Assembly (NCBI GenBank): GCA_022799035.1
Contig: JAAWNQ010000064.1
Coordinates: 1 to 64,000 of the forward strand
Source: Oscillospiraceae bacterium
GTDB taxonomy: Bacteria > Bacillota > Clostridia > Oscillospirales > Oscillospiraceae
Direction: 5' to 3'
DNA length: 64,000 bases
Shown here: piece by piece, positions 51,201-58,910 of the stretch
Layout: each line of letters opens with the position of its first letter
Numbering within the stretch: the first letter of the stretch is position 1
The notes under the pieces: generated by a model
Told to the model about the DNA's origin: nothing
The model's database searches: none
Seen by the model: only the letters and a program-made list of their open reading frames with translations
Program-made: the position numbers and the translations under genes

Positions 51201-53553
51201 TGGTTCCGTCTGCCAAAGTGGTGTACTCCACCGGGCCGTAGCCACCACCTACCTTTTCAAATCTGAACCGGGCGTTGGGGATGGGCTTGGAAAGGTCTGC
51301 GCTATTCACCTTTATCAAATGGATACCGGGCAAACGGTCATTAAAAAAGACCAACTCCCGCACATCATCCCCGGCCTTCAGTTCGATTTCCTGGGGGGTG
51401 GTATCAAGAATATGCCCATCGTCCCCGGTATCCACCTCCACCGCACGATAGGTCCCCGGCTCCACATACTGGAGGAGGATTTCACCGCTTTTATCCGTCT
51501 GGTATTTGCCCAGAGAAACGGTATCCTTGAACACCTCAAAGGTAACGGCTTCCATTCCCTTGTGGCTGGTACGGTCATATTTGACGATTCGGAGCGAAGG
51601 TAGAGGATCGTTCTCCACGGTGATCCGGGGGTCGTCCGAAGTTGCGGGGTCGTAAGGATTGATATAAACCCCATGAACCTCCTCGTTCAAAAGGTGGTTC
51701 GGAGGAGCTGCCGTCTCTTGCACCGACCAATAGCCCTCTTTTATACCATGGACATAGGCAAGGCCTGCATCGTTGGTGGTCACAGAGGTTACATACTTCC
51801 CATCACAGTACACGGCAAAGGTTGCTTCCGGCAGATTGTAATGGGTACGGCTGCTCTGTTTAGAGATGACGAGGGTAGGCTTTCGCACATTGCGGAAGGT
51901 CAGGGTCACATTTTGCTTTCCATCCCAATGGACGGTCTGCGGGGTAGAGTCTACCTCAAACCCATCCGGGGCAGCCACCTCAAAAATCCGGTAACTTCCC
52001 AGGGGGAGCTGGTCTGCGTTAAACTGGATGTTACCGGCGTGGTCAGTGGTGGCCGTGGTAGTGAAGGAGCCGTCTATCTGCTCAAAACGGAACACCCCTC
52101 CCCGAAGGGAATAGCCGTTTTGGTAGTCCTGCTTGTGGACGGTTAGGGTATGCTGGGGGTCATTCTTGATTGTCAGGTAGGTTGTTTGCCCTGCCTTGAC
52201 AGTCACATTGATAGGGTCAATGGCAGCGAAGCCGGGAGGCGGGGTCTGTTCAGACAGGGTATAAGTCGTGGTAGGACTGAGCTTCTCCCAGAGAATCTCA
52301 CCTTTTTTATCACTCTTCCCTGTGCGGTGGCTTCCGTCTGTGCCGGTCAATACGAAAATGGCTCCCTCCAGCGGAGAACCACCACCGCCCACCTTGGTGA
52401 TTTTCAGCTTGCCAAATGTCGTTTCTTCACTGCCCCAGGAGAGGCTTGCTTCTGCGTCAATGGCTCCCTTGGCAGGGTCAGCGATAATATAGGACTGCTC
52501 GCTGGCGGTATCATTGTTGGCTAAATAGATTTCATACTGGATCATCTGGGCGGCGCTGTGGATGATGATTTCCCCCCTGGGAGGAGCATTGTCGGCGGGG
52601 ATGCAGAGCTTGACCTTCCCGGAGTATTCAAAGTCATTGTAGTTGAGGTTCGTGTCCCTGACCGAAACGGGGAGTTTCCAGGTGTCGGTTTCATGCCACC
52701 GGCTGCGGGTCAGCTCTACATTGCGCTCATCTACAAACTTTGTCCCGGCAGGTGCGCCGGTTGTCCACAGATCAATGGTATAGCCCTGAGGGTAGGTGGA
52801 GGTGGCAGAGGCCACATAGTAGTCCTTGGTGTAGTAAGTGACACCGGCGATGGTCTCCAGTCGGATTCCTTCAATATTTCTATTTGCCACTGCCTCCAAA
52901 GTCATATTGGGGGGGAGAGAAGTATTACCGCCCAAGGCATTTTCCTGAGTGCGGATATACATTCCGGTTTTGTAGATACGGTCCCAGTTCTTGGCGAAGT
53001 TGAGGATGACCTGAACAGCACGGAAAACCCGCTCCTGCTGGCGATCCCCACTGGGCTGGGACAAACGCTCACGGCCCTCAGTGAATTCAGTTCCGTCAAC
53101 CGCAAGCTGACCAAGGGTTGCCCATACCGCCACCTGGGTGGCATAGCGGTATTCGTATTCGGTCAGCCCTTCCAAGATGGGACTTTCCGCCAAGTGAAGC
53201 CCCAGAAAGGTATCCAGCGAATGCTGCGGATAGCCGTTCGCAAAGGCTCCTGCGGTTTTTGCGCTGACCTCATATTTTCCTGTGATGGGAAGGACTTTGC
53301 CCGTGTAGGAAAGGCCGTGGTCGATACAGTAAGCCGGTCCGGTGAGGCCATCATTGGTGGTGTAATCGTAGCCACAAGCCCGGAGCCAAGTCCCGGCTGT
53401 GGTCTGAAGATAGGTGTGGACAGGGGCAAGAGCCACGGTACAGGTCTTACTTCCGTCAGCGATGGACGCAGCATTGGCGGGAATGACCATGCCCAGCATG
53501 GTACAGACCGCCAGAGCTGCCGCAATCAGGCGTTGCTTCAAACCATTTTTCAT
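48259..53553 (-). CDS. Giant thioester/Cna-B surface adhesin
   Basis: This 1764-residue protein has a signal peptide (1-29) and an N-terminal thioester domain with Cys in AYCIDHG (about 76) and Gln in TQVAVW (about 139), which can bond covalently to host surfaces. About 13 Cna-B/SpaA-type prealbumin-like domains follow (about 380-1560), each opening with xLxIxKxD and closing with a FxN strand. The chain ends SPLPRTGY and then stops, so an LPxTG-like motif is present but the usual hydrophobic helix and basic tail are missing. The ATG at 53553 has AAGGAG upstream. A sortase is encoded two genes upstream in the same operon. It probably makes a stalk that aids cell contact or gut attachment. Confidence 0.85.
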   Translation of the reverse strand: MKNGLKQRLIAAALAVCTMLGMVIPANAASIADGSKTCTVALAPVHTYLQTTAGTWLRACGYDYTTNDGLTGPAYCIDHGLSYTGKVLPITGKYEVSAKTAGAFANGYPQHSLDTFLGLHLAESPILEGLTEYEYRYATQVAVWATLGQLAVDGTEFTEGRERLSQPSGDRQQERVFRAVQVILNFAKNWDRIYKTGMYIRTQENALGGNTSLPPNMTLEAVANRNIEGIRLETIAGVTYYTKDYYVASATSTYPQGYTIDLWTTGAPAGTKFVDERNVELTRSRWHETDTWKLPVSVRDTNLNYNDFEYSGKVKLCIPADNAPPRGEIIIHSAAQMIQYEIYLANNDTASEQSYIIADPAKGAIDAEASLSWGSEETTFGKLKITKVGGGGSPLEGAIFVLTGTDGSHRTGKSDKKGEILWEKLSPTTTYTLSEQTPPPGFAAIDPINVTVKAGQTTYLTIKNDPQHTLTVHKQDYQNGYSLRGGVFRFEQIDGSFTTTATTDHAGNIQFNADQLPLGSYRIFEVAAPDGFEVDSTPQTVHWDGKQNVTLTFRNVRKPTLVISKQSSRTHYNLPEATFAVYCDGKYVTSVTTNDAGLAYVHGIKEGYWSVQETAAPPNHLLNEEVHGVYINPYDPATSDDPRITVENDPLPSLRIVKYDRTSHKGMEAVTFEVFKDTVSLGKYQTDKSGEILLQYVEPGTYRAVEVDTGDDGHILDTTPQEIELKAGDDVRELVFFNDRLPGIHLIKVNSADLSKPIPNARFRFEKVGGGYGPVEYTTLADGTIDLSKLPTGSYIVTELECAGFVVDDAQRIIHLDGNEQAQFVFTNSKLPGLHLTKYGSDGKPLAGVSFRLTKIEDRSHYLDRTTSETGEITWEGLDPGVYSLVETSTLETHILDETEYHVELFPGKISEIVLTNDKRPNLTIHKVDASDGVTPIPDTVFLVREVDSSTVTEVKTGPDGTVTLENLLPTVYEVSEKSVPSPYLLDAPSQRITLHPNRDSDLYFQNHKAPIIEILKEDSITHERLSNVRFQVWYASNNTSSGEWRDLGTFYTDENGRIELTGPANGLTDGWFRVKELEPKTGYAIKDSDTQEVFVQAGKGYTFHFENTPLSALVVWKNDSKTGAGLGNCTFQLRYLGGSTSGSGGTVIGTYKTSANGSFTVTGLKAGYYVCEEIASDGQHIIDTAPQSVYISGEEQDVVQLYFTNSPKGALLVEKLSSRDNSLLSGVEFLVTDSSGTLIGTNNGKYTTGKDGTFLIDGLEPGVTLVVKEEKSISGYSIDEATRTQTIKIQAGETHTLRFYNDPVGGIELIKVNAADKSERIANVTFEIRRTSDGGLVDTITTGKNGRAYLSLKGGNFYAVEVDCPSGFKLDPTPHYFTVKNGKTTTLTLTNQPYSGIVIHKTDSTTGEGIYGVSFLLYDSGHNPIGEYVSDQRGYVYIDDLSESGRYYLRELAQDGYIPDEELKTVYVKAGETTTVEWKNTPIMGQIQVIKTSADYNSVNGWPANTPIPGTEFEIYNRAGVLVDTIRTDKNGVAVSNPLPLNRYRIVESKAADFYLLDKTPIDVEIQFAGQIVQAAMTDKSVSTGVSITKSGYAEVMPGQQLRYTFGKIGNTSNVPLTSFYWRDTLPVNEVRLSSITTGTYNAQGSYKLVYLTNLSGGEYRTLADNLSTRQNYVLDASPAALRLASNEYVTEVMAVFGVVPAGFAQVEAPKIDCTSLLGLSNGVQIVNQADVGGVYSGQWIMATSRWTTTVYAPTSPLPRTGY

Positions 53554-53575
53554 AGTGATCTCCTTCATGGATAAA

Positions 53576-53609
53576 AATAGGACTGTATGTTTTCACATAC
53601 AGTCCTAAA
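53576..53609 (-). terminator. Hairpin between the transglutaminase-like and adhesin genes
   Basis: TAGGACTGTATGT pairs with ACATACAGTCCTA around a GAAA/TTTTC loop and is followed on the minus strand by TTTTTA. It is a terminator or attenuator directly before the adhesin ribosome binding site. Confidence 0.75.
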
Positions 53610-53623
53610 GGATTTATGGGTCT

Positions 53624-54631
53624 TTACTTGGTGGAGCCGGGGACGAGTGCTTCTTGTGCAAACAGGGTAGCCGCCGGGTCTTGGTCCACATACTCCGAAC
53701 CGTAACGCTCTGACGGATCAGTCATTACATGGACTAAATGCCGATCCTCTGGAGAGGTGCCATCTGCTGAGGTTGCATCCACATCCCACCATTGTCCATC
53801 CACATAAACCATTGTCCATTGGTGGGTCTGGCTGCTCAACAGGATGCAGGGAATATTGGCCCGGTTACAGAGGAATTGAAAGCTGGCGGAGTAGGCCATA
53901 CAGCTTCCAGGGATCTCTCCATCCTGAACCAAGACCTTGTTGGGACCAGCATAGGTGGTATCATAGGTGATATGATCCACCACATACCAGCAGATGGCTT
54001 CTACCTTTTCTCCGTCATCCAGTCCATTCAGGCTATCCACAAAACCTTGGGTGTGAGCTGCCGCTTCATGGTAGGCTTCCGGGTAGCGGACATTGCACAC
54101 ATAGCCGTTATCACGGTAAAGCAGTTCATAGATGGGATAATGTCCCATTCCTGCCAGAGCATTATCCAACGAGGAATTGCGGGTCACATTGGGTCCCATA
54201 TTGACCGGCTCCTGACCGGTCATAATACCATCCTGATTGACAACGGTGTACCGAACAGCGTTATAGATAGCCGGGGTCAGTTCGGCGGAGAAAGTGGAGG
54301 GGTTGGCTTGTGCGCTGTAATCTTCGTCAGCGGGTGCGGGGGCTTGTACGGGAGGAAGTCCGGTATAGGGCTTGTCGCTGACGATCTGGACTGCCTTTCC
54401 ATCCCAGTAGACTTCAAATCCCACAATCTGCCCCACATCCCGCAACTTGACATAGTTGTTGCCATTGACGGCGTAGGCTTCCATCTGCACCTGCTGTCCA
54501 TCTATATAGATGGGCTGATAGCTACGGGTAGCCGCCATCACTTCAGATACGGCGTGAGCGGCGGTGGGAGCAAGGACTGTTCCTACCAGAATTCCCGCAG
54601 TCAGTAAAACAAAATCTCTTTTTCGGCTCAT
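53624..54631 (-). CDS. Secreted transglutaminase-like protein with stalk domain
   Basis: This 335-residue protein has a signal peptide (1-26) and a copper-amine-oxidase-N-like stalk domain (about 35-88; PIYIDGQQVQMEAYAVNGNNYVKLRDVGQIVGFEVYWDG). The transglutaminase/protease-like domain has Cys in GSCMAYSASFQFLC (about 243), His in TQTHQW-type QTHQWTMVYVDG (about 265) and Asp in WWDVDAT. It lies between the sortase and adhesin genes and could process or cross-link surface proteins. The ATG at 54631 has GGAGG eight bases upstream. Confidence 0.8.
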   Translation of the reverse strand: MSRKRDFVLLTAGILVGTVLAPTAAHAVSEVMAATRSYQPIYIDGQQVQMEAYAVNGNNYVKLRDVGQIVGFEVYWDGKAVQIVSDKPYTGLPPVQAPAPADEDYSAQANPSTFSAELTPAIYNAVRYTVVNQDGIMTGQEPVNMGPNVTRNSSLDNALAGMGHYPIYELLYRDNGYVCNVRYPEAYHEAAAHTQGFVDSLNGLDDGEKVEAICWYVVDHITYDTTYAGPNKVLVQDGEIPGSCMAYSASFQFLCNRANIPCILLSSQTHQWTMVYVDGQWWDVDATSADGTSPEDRHLVHVMTDPSERYGSEYVDQDPAATLFAQEALVPGSTK

Positions 54632-54721
54632 GTTCAAATCCTCCCTGCGTGTAGAATATCTTGCTTACAAAGATATTCTACCAGAAGGGAGGAAAAAAGT
54701 CGAATGTGCAAAGGAGAGTGT

Positions 54722-55531
54722 TTAGTTAACTTCCACCGCCCGGACGCACCAACGGTAGTTGGACTGATTCTTCACGCAGGTATAAAGTGTAATGCAGTTT
54801 TCCACCGTGGGAGCCAGCATGGAACGATCCATCTCGCTGATTTTGGATACGCTGGTAACTGCGTAGGTGCGGGTCCCCAGCTTGGTGGTCAGGGTAATTT
54901 TGTCGCCCAAGCCCAAGGTGTGAATTTCCCCGAAGTAGCAGTTTGCGCCTCGGTTATGACCGGCAATACAGCAGTTGCCATCCCAAATGCTGGTACCTTC
55001 AAAATGTCCCGCTCCCTTTGCAAGAACAGAAGCCCCCGTCCCCTGATAGACCTTGACATTTACATCAAGGCTGGGGATTTTTAGAGTTCCCAAGTGGCCG
55101 TTCTTGTAGTAAAGGTCACTGGTAACATCGGTGTAGCTGGTAACCTGGACGGGCTCCACAGGTGTAATAGAGGTCGAAGGGACAGAAGGTATTACAGTGG
55201 CTCCGGGAGGTGTTATTGTGGTGGAAGGGCCAGAAATGATACCGCCCACCGGGGACAGAATGGCCCCGCCCAAATTGGGGGTCAGCGGTTCGCCACTTCC
55301 CAGAAGATTGCTGGTCGGACTACCAAAGGCAGGCGGGATAAGGGCGGTATTTTTGCTCAAGTCCCTATTAGCCTGTTCTCCCCGGTCAGCAGTAACCACC
55401 GGTTCCACCGATGTGGCGTCGGCATACTCAGGGCCGTTAGGGGCTTGGACGGTACATTCCAGAGCATTGGCGGATGTGGAAAGGCACAGTGTCAGACAGA
55501 GCATGGAGGCAAGCATAAGCAGCTTTTTCAT
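54722..55531 (-). CDS. Sortase
   Basis: This 269-residue protein has an N-terminal signal/anchor (MLASMLCLTLCLSTSANA), a Pro/Ser/Thr-rich spacer (about 60-130) and a sortase domain with His in CIAGHNRGANCYFG (about 190), Cys in ITLYTCVKN (about 250) and Arg in YRWCVRAVE. It should cut an LPxTG-like signal and join it to the wall or to another subunit. The adhesin ending in LPRTGY, encoded in the same operon, is the obvious substrate. The class looks nearest to D/E, but that is uncertain. Confidence 0.85.
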   Translation of the reverse strand: MKKLLMLASMLCLTLCLSTSANALECTVQAPNGPEYADATSVEPVVTADRGEQANRDLSKNTALIPPAFGSPTSNLLGSGEPLTPNLGGAILSPVGGIISGPSTTITPPGATVIPSVPSTSITPVEPVQVTSYTDVTSDLYYKNGHLGTLKIPSLDVNVKVYQGTGASVLAKGAGHFEGTSIWDGNCCIAGHNRGANCYFGEIHTLGLGDKITLTTKLGTRTYAVTSVSKISEMDRSMLAPTVENCITLYTCVKNQSNYRWCVRAVEVN

Positions 55532-55544
55532 GTGGGAAGCCTCC

Positions 55545-56468
55545 TTATCTCTTGCGGCGCTTCACAATCAGCAGCGCCACAAGGCAGATACCGACCAGGA
55601 CGGAAATCCCCGCCACCAACGGAGTATTGGGCCGGAAAGTCACAGTAGGGGTGGTATCATCATCAGCCACATTGGAGGGAGCAAGGCTTTCTTCCTCTTT
55701 ATTCTGGATTGCCTTTCCCTCAAAAATCGCCACATACCGGGTCTTGTTGAGATTGATTCGGCTCACTGTGCCGGTATAGTCAGCCGTGACGGTGTAGCCC
55801 TTGATATAGCTGCTGGTGGTAGAGCCGGTATAGGAAGCAACGGCGGTATATCGCTCCGAGCCGTCCTCACCAACCTCACCGTTCCTCTGCCAGTCGATTT
55901 CCAACAGAGAGAGGGTGTGGCCGTTATCCTCAATGCCCTTGGGAATGGGGCTGGTATCCTGGCTATTCAGACCGGGATAGGTGCGGCTGGCAGTCAGTTC
56001 CTTGGTGCTGTTACCATATCCAGCCACAGTGACCTTGACCGTATCCAACCGAAGGGAAAGCACACCAGAAAGCCCGTCCTCCGTGATAAACTCCCGTTCC
56101 TGGGGAAGCAGGGACAGCACCGCAGCCATGTCCTTGCTTTTGCTGGCAATGCTGACCGTTTCGGTATGCTGGCGGCTTTCGTGTTCCGGCAATTCCTGCT
56201 TTAACAGATCGGTCAGCTCGTAATGATAGCCGTCCTGGTCAAAATCAGAGCGGGGAATGCCAGCAGGGTCATCGGTGGGTCCCAGGTCATACATCTTGCG
56301 GATCTCGGTGCCGTCATCACTCCGGGTAACGGCGGTGGGATAACAGGCCGTCGGCGTCTGGGAAGGGTCGTCAGCTTTGGCGGCGAAAGCGGCGGGGGCC
56401 ATAGTGGTCAGCAGAAGGGCAAAGGCCATAAGGGACACGATACGGTTGCTTGCGGATTTATGCTTCAT
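55545..56468 (-). CDS. Exported membrane-anchored protein of unknown function
   Basis: This 307-residue protein has a signal peptide (1-31, ending AAFAA), an extracellular domain without a known motif and one C-terminal membrane helix (LVAGISVLVGICLVALLIV) followed by KRRKR. The ATG at 56468 has GGAGG eight bases upstream; longer open frame upstream of it is not coding-like. It is the first gene of the surface module, 13 bp before the sortase gene, so it may be a sortase partner or assembly platform. Confidence 0.7.
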   Translation of the reverse strand: MKHKSASNRIVSLMAFALLLTTMAPAAFAAKADDPSQTPTACYPTAVTRSDDGTEIRKMYDLGPTDDPAGIPRSDFDQDGYHYELTDLLKQELPEHESRQHTETVSIASKSKDMAAVLSLLPQEREFITEDGLSGVLSLRLDTVKVTVAGYGNSTKELTASRTYPGLNSQDTSPIPKGIEDNGHTLSLLEIDWQRNGEVGEDGSERYTAVASYTGSTTSSYIKGYTVTADYTGTVSRINLNKTRYVAIFEGKAIQNKEEESLAPSNVADDDTTPTVTFRPNTPLVAGISVLVGICLVALLIVKRRKR

Positions 56469-56501
56469 TGTTGATACCTCCATGATTTTAATTTGAGAAT
56501 G

Positions 56502-56528
56502 AAAAAGCCCTGTGGTCAATCCACAGGG
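56502..56528 (-). terminator. Terminator/attenuator between parB and the surface module
   Basis: The perfect 8-bp arms CCCTGTGG/CCACAGGG around a 5-base loop are followed on the minus strand by CTTTTTC. It lies 34 bases before the first surface-module gene. Confidence 0.7.
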
Positions 56529-56662
56529 GTGTGATAGTTGTACTGCTCCTGAAAGCCTTTCTTTCGGCAGGTACAGCAGGTAAATAGGGGGTGAGGTGTG
56601 GAGAGGGGGAGGGCAACGAGGGGGAGCTGCCTCCAAAGAATATACTATCCCCTTGGCGGAAG

Positions 56663-57619
56663 CTACCTTGCCCGATCCCGCTGTCTTTTGCGATACATCT
56701 CCAGAGCTTTCACAATGGTGTCCTCCATCTGCTGCACGGGCGTCCCCGGCGCAAAGAATTTTTCAATGCGGCTCTTGGGCATTTTGAATTGCTCCACTTG
56801 GTTGGGCTTTTCTTCCTGCATAATGGATTCAATGACCTCGACGGTCAACTTGCCCTTTTCCGAATACTCTCGCATTTTGATAGCTTGGGCATGAGAGGGA
56901 GTACGGTCCTCAACCTGCATAGATTCCAACAAGTGCCTTTGCTCTATTTCGGTGAGGTAGGACAACTCCACAGCTGGCCGGAGAGCTATTTGTAATTTGT
57001 CAGGCTCTTTCAGTACAGCATTGTCCGCCATATCCAAAAGTTCCGGAATGAGGTTCGTAAGGCAAATATATAGCCGTATAGTTTCATGACTTTTACCCAT
57101 TTCTTTTGCCACGCTACTACGGCTTGTTTGCCCTTGTATTAACTTCTGCAAATCGTTTGCAGAAGTTAAATCAGCCCGGTATCCCTGCCGTTTCATAGCA
57201 TCCAGTCTCATCTTATAGGCAAAGGCTCTCTCTGAAGGAAGTAACTTTACCCGTTGAACATTTGACCCTACCATAACAATAATGGCTTCGTCATCGGTCA
57301 TCTTTCGGACAATACAAGGGAGTGTCTGCACACCAGCCAATTCAGTTGCAAATTTGCGGCGATGCCCAGCTATCATTTGATATGATCCATCTGGCATAGG
57401 ACGCACCAATGCAGGAATAATGACCCCGTGGAGCTTTACACTATCCACCAACTCAACCATGCTCTCGTCCATGCGTACCTTGTAAGGATGATTTGGAAAA
57501 TCGCTGATTTCATCCAGGGATAGATGGACAATCACTTCCTGGTTGGTTTCCCGCTCTGCTTGGGTGGTAAATAGGCTATCTACTTCTGTCAGCAGACCGG
57601 CTACGCTGCTTCCCGCCAA
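56663..57619 (-). CDS. parB: ParB-family partition protein
   Basis: This 318-residue protein has the ParB/Spo0J N-terminal domain (LSLDEISDFPNHPYKVR; ELVDSVKLHGVIIPALVRPMPDGSYQMIAGHRRKFATELAG) including the GHRR CTP-binding motif. A helix-turn-helix follows (SRSSVAKEMGKSHETIRLYICLTNL). It should bind a centromere-like site and help to keep the excised or replicating element in both daughter cells. The start is TTG at 57619 with GGAGG upstream, overlapping the parA end by 44 bases. Confidence 0.88.
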   Translation of the reverse strand: MAGSSVAGLLTEVDSLFTTQAERETNQEVIVHLSLDEISDFPNHPYKVRMDESMVELVDSVKLHGVIIPALVRPMPDGSYQMIAGHRRKFATELAGVQTLPCIVRKMTDDEAIIVMVGSNVQRVKLLPSERAFAYKMRLDAMKRQGYRADLTSANDLQKLIQGQTSRSSVAKEMGKSHETIRLYICLTNLIPELLDMADNAVLKEPDKLQIALRPAVELSYLTEIEQRHLLESMQVEDRTPSHAQAIKMREYSEKGKLTVEVIESIMQEEKPNQVEQFKMPKSRIEKFFAPGTPVQQMEDTIVKALEMYRKRQRDRAR

Positions 57620-58397
57620 TCTCCAGCACCTCCTTCGTCAGATTTCGGTAGGCTGCCGCCGCCCGTCCTCTGGGTTCGTGCTGGAAAATGCTCTTGTCCT
57701 TGGTACTGACCTCCGCCAGCCGCACGGTGGAAGGAATGACGGTTTGTAGCACCGGCAAATGTCCCCCAAAGTTCTCCCGGACAGCGGTGACAACATCTTG
57801 GCGAAAGTTCGTTCCATTCGCCATCGTCATAAACACGCCGCCGATCTTCAGCTTGGGATTGATTTGCCGCTTGATACTCTGTACCGTCCCCACCAATTCT
57901 GTCATATCCTCGGCGGCCAGATAATCAGCCTGAACAGGGATCAGGACATAATCAGAGGTCGCCAGAGCGTTAATGACCAGCATACCCAAGGAGGGGCGGC
58001 AATCCAGCAGAACATAGTCGTAGTCGGCTTTCACACCGTCTATATACTGCTTCAAGACGGTTTCACGGCTCATGACATTGACCAAGCCCACCTCCACAGC
58101 AGATAGGGTGCGGTTGGCAGGGACAAAGTCAAAGCCCTCATGGTGGTGCAGAATTTCCTCATGGCCTTGCCAACCAGGGCCGGTAGCAATCTCATTCATC
58201 ACATTGCCCAGTGTCAGTTTAAGGTCGTGGGGTTTGCGCTGGCCCAACATTTTAGTGAGATCGGCCTGGGGGTCTACATCCAACAGAAGGACTTTCTTGC
58301 CCTCCAACACAAGGCCAGCGCCGAGGTTATACACCGTAGTGCTTTTCCCGACGCCGCCCTTTTGGTTGGCTACGGCTATCACCTTTGCCTTTCCCAT
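57576..58397 (-). CDS. parA: ParA-family partition ATPase
   Basis: This 273-residue protein has a deviant Walker A (NQKGGVGKST, residues 11-20), a Walker A' region LLLDVDPQADLTKML and the Walker B segment YDYVLLDCRPSLGMLVINAL, typical of ParA/Soj. There is no N-terminal helix-turn-helix, so it is a short, type Ib-like ParA. AAGGAGG precedes the ATG. The GATTAGCA repeat array directly upstream is a likely centromere or operator for the system. Confidence 0.92.
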   Translation of the reverse strand: MGKAKVIAVANQKGGVGKSTTVYNLGAGLVLEGKKVLLLDVDPQADLTKMLGQRKPHDLKLTLGNVMNEIATGPGWQGHEEILHHHEGFDFVPANRTLSAVEVGLVNVMSRETVLKQYIDGVKADYDYVLLDCRPSLGMLVINALATSDYVLIPVQADYLAAEDMTELVGTVQSIKRQINPKLKIGGVFMTMANGTNFRQDVVTAVRENFGGHLPVLQTVIPSTVRLAEVSTKDKSIFQHEPRGRAAAAYRNLTKEVLEIGGKQRSRSADRSR

Positions 58398-58506
58398 CGG
58401 TTTTACCTCCTTTTCCTATAAATTTAGCCGCCCACGGTGAGATGGACGGCTATGTACTGGATATATTCACTTTATACGCCTTTGTACTTGGAACATCCAC
58501 CTTTTT

Positions 58507-58679
58507 GATTAGCAAGATTTTTAACTACTTTTTTTCTCTGATTAGCAGGAGGACGATTTTTATTAGCAAAAAACGAGATTTTTCAGAAAGCAATTAGCAA
58601 GAATTTTGTGGACCGTCATTTGATAACTGGTTTTTCGAAGATAGCTGTTTTTGATTAGCAGAGACGGGACTTGCTAATC
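58507..58679. repeat. Phased GATTAGCA repeat array (candidate partition site or origin)
   Basis: ATTAGCA-type octamers occur at 58507, 58540, 58561, 58592 and 58653, and an inverted copy TGCTAATC at 58672-58679. Start-to-start distances of 33, 21, 31 and 61 are close to whole turns of DNA, so the sites lie on one face of the helix. The array sits in an AT-rich 309-base gap between parA (58397) and the tRNA terminator (58707). No gene is seen in this gap. Confidence 0.75.
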
Positions 58680-58706
58680 AGATTTTGCTACATTACGATT
58701 TCCTCA

Positions 58707-58761
58707 TAAAAACACAAGAAGCCGAAACCTTTGATTTTCCAAAGGATTCGGCTTCTTGTGT
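58707..58761 (-). terminator. Strong terminator of the element-borne tRNA-Arg
   Basis: On the minus strand ACACAAGAAGCCGAA and TTCGGCTTCTTGTGT form a long stem that begins directly after the tRNA CCA end. It is followed by a T run. Confidence 0.88.
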
Positions 58762-58838
58762 TGGCACCCACGAGACGATTCGAACGTCCGACCTGCCGCT
58801 TAGGAGGCGGCTGCTCTGTCCTGCTGAGCTACGTGGGC
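58762..58838 (-). tRNA. Complete element-borne tRNA-Arg (anticodon CCT)
   Basis: A full cloverleaf is present: acceptor GCCCACG pairs with CGTGGGT, the D arm has GCTC/GAGC, the anticodon stem CCGC/GCGG encloses CTCCTAA, the T arm has the TTCGAAT loop, and CCA is encoded (58762-58764). It differs widely from the split host tRNA but has the same anticodon loop and the same G:U first pair. It lies inside the element, 65 bases from the attachment core, downstream of the host promoter and 5' half, and is followed by its own terminator. It therefore looks like a functional replacement. Confidence 0.93.
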
Positions 58839-58877
58839 ATATTAAAAATGAGGCATCGTCTGGACGCCCACGTAGCT
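58827..58877. repeat. Inverted copy of the tRNA-Arg 5' end
   Basis: GCCCACGTAGCT at 58866-58877 (plus strand) is the exact reverse complement of the first 12 bases of the element tRNA (58827-58838). Similarity continues weakly into a D-arm-like stretch up to about 58900. In a minus-strand precursor RNA this leader could pair with the tRNA acceptor and D regions. Confidence 0.7.
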
Positions 58878-58903
58878 TAACAGGTGAGTGCTGCTCCGTA
58901 ACA

Positions 58904-58910
58904 TTAGGAG
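58904..58910. repeat. Right attachment core (7-bp direct repeat)
   Basis: TTAGGAG is identical to 6719-6725 and is the anticodon loop of the split tRNA-Arg. On its element side the sequence no longer pairs with the anticodon stem. Confidence 0.85.

Larger units (their letters stand above)
6719..58910. mobile_element. Integrative and conjugative element inserted in tRNA-Arg(CCT)
   Basis: The element of about 52.2 kb is bounded by the TTAGGAG core repeats and by the two halves of one tRNA-Arg gene. It encodes int, xis, a relaxase, MobC, a VirD4-like coupling protein, VirB2/B3/B4/B6-like transfer proteins, a CHAP hydrolase and ParAB, so it looks self-transmissible. The backbone (PcfB, ArdC-like, DUF3848, toprim and a giant helicase-methylase, in this order) is that of Tn1549-like Clostridia ICEs. 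Cargo comprises a KAP NTPase, AbiH, MazF, two giant proteases, a sortase/adhesin module and a complete tRNA-Arg. All genes but one are on the minus strand. Confidence 0.93.

Noticed and set aside
48259-53553. Regular repeats that might suggest a CRISPR-like or satellite array
   Set aside because: They are diverged protein-coding Cna-B domains of varied length, with no short exact repeats or spacers. No CRISPR array or cas gene is seen in the window.
58398-58706. GATTAGCA repeats as a phage-like or CRISPR-like array
   Set aside because: The repeats are only 7-8 bases long and one is inverted; position and phasing fit protein-binding iterons better.
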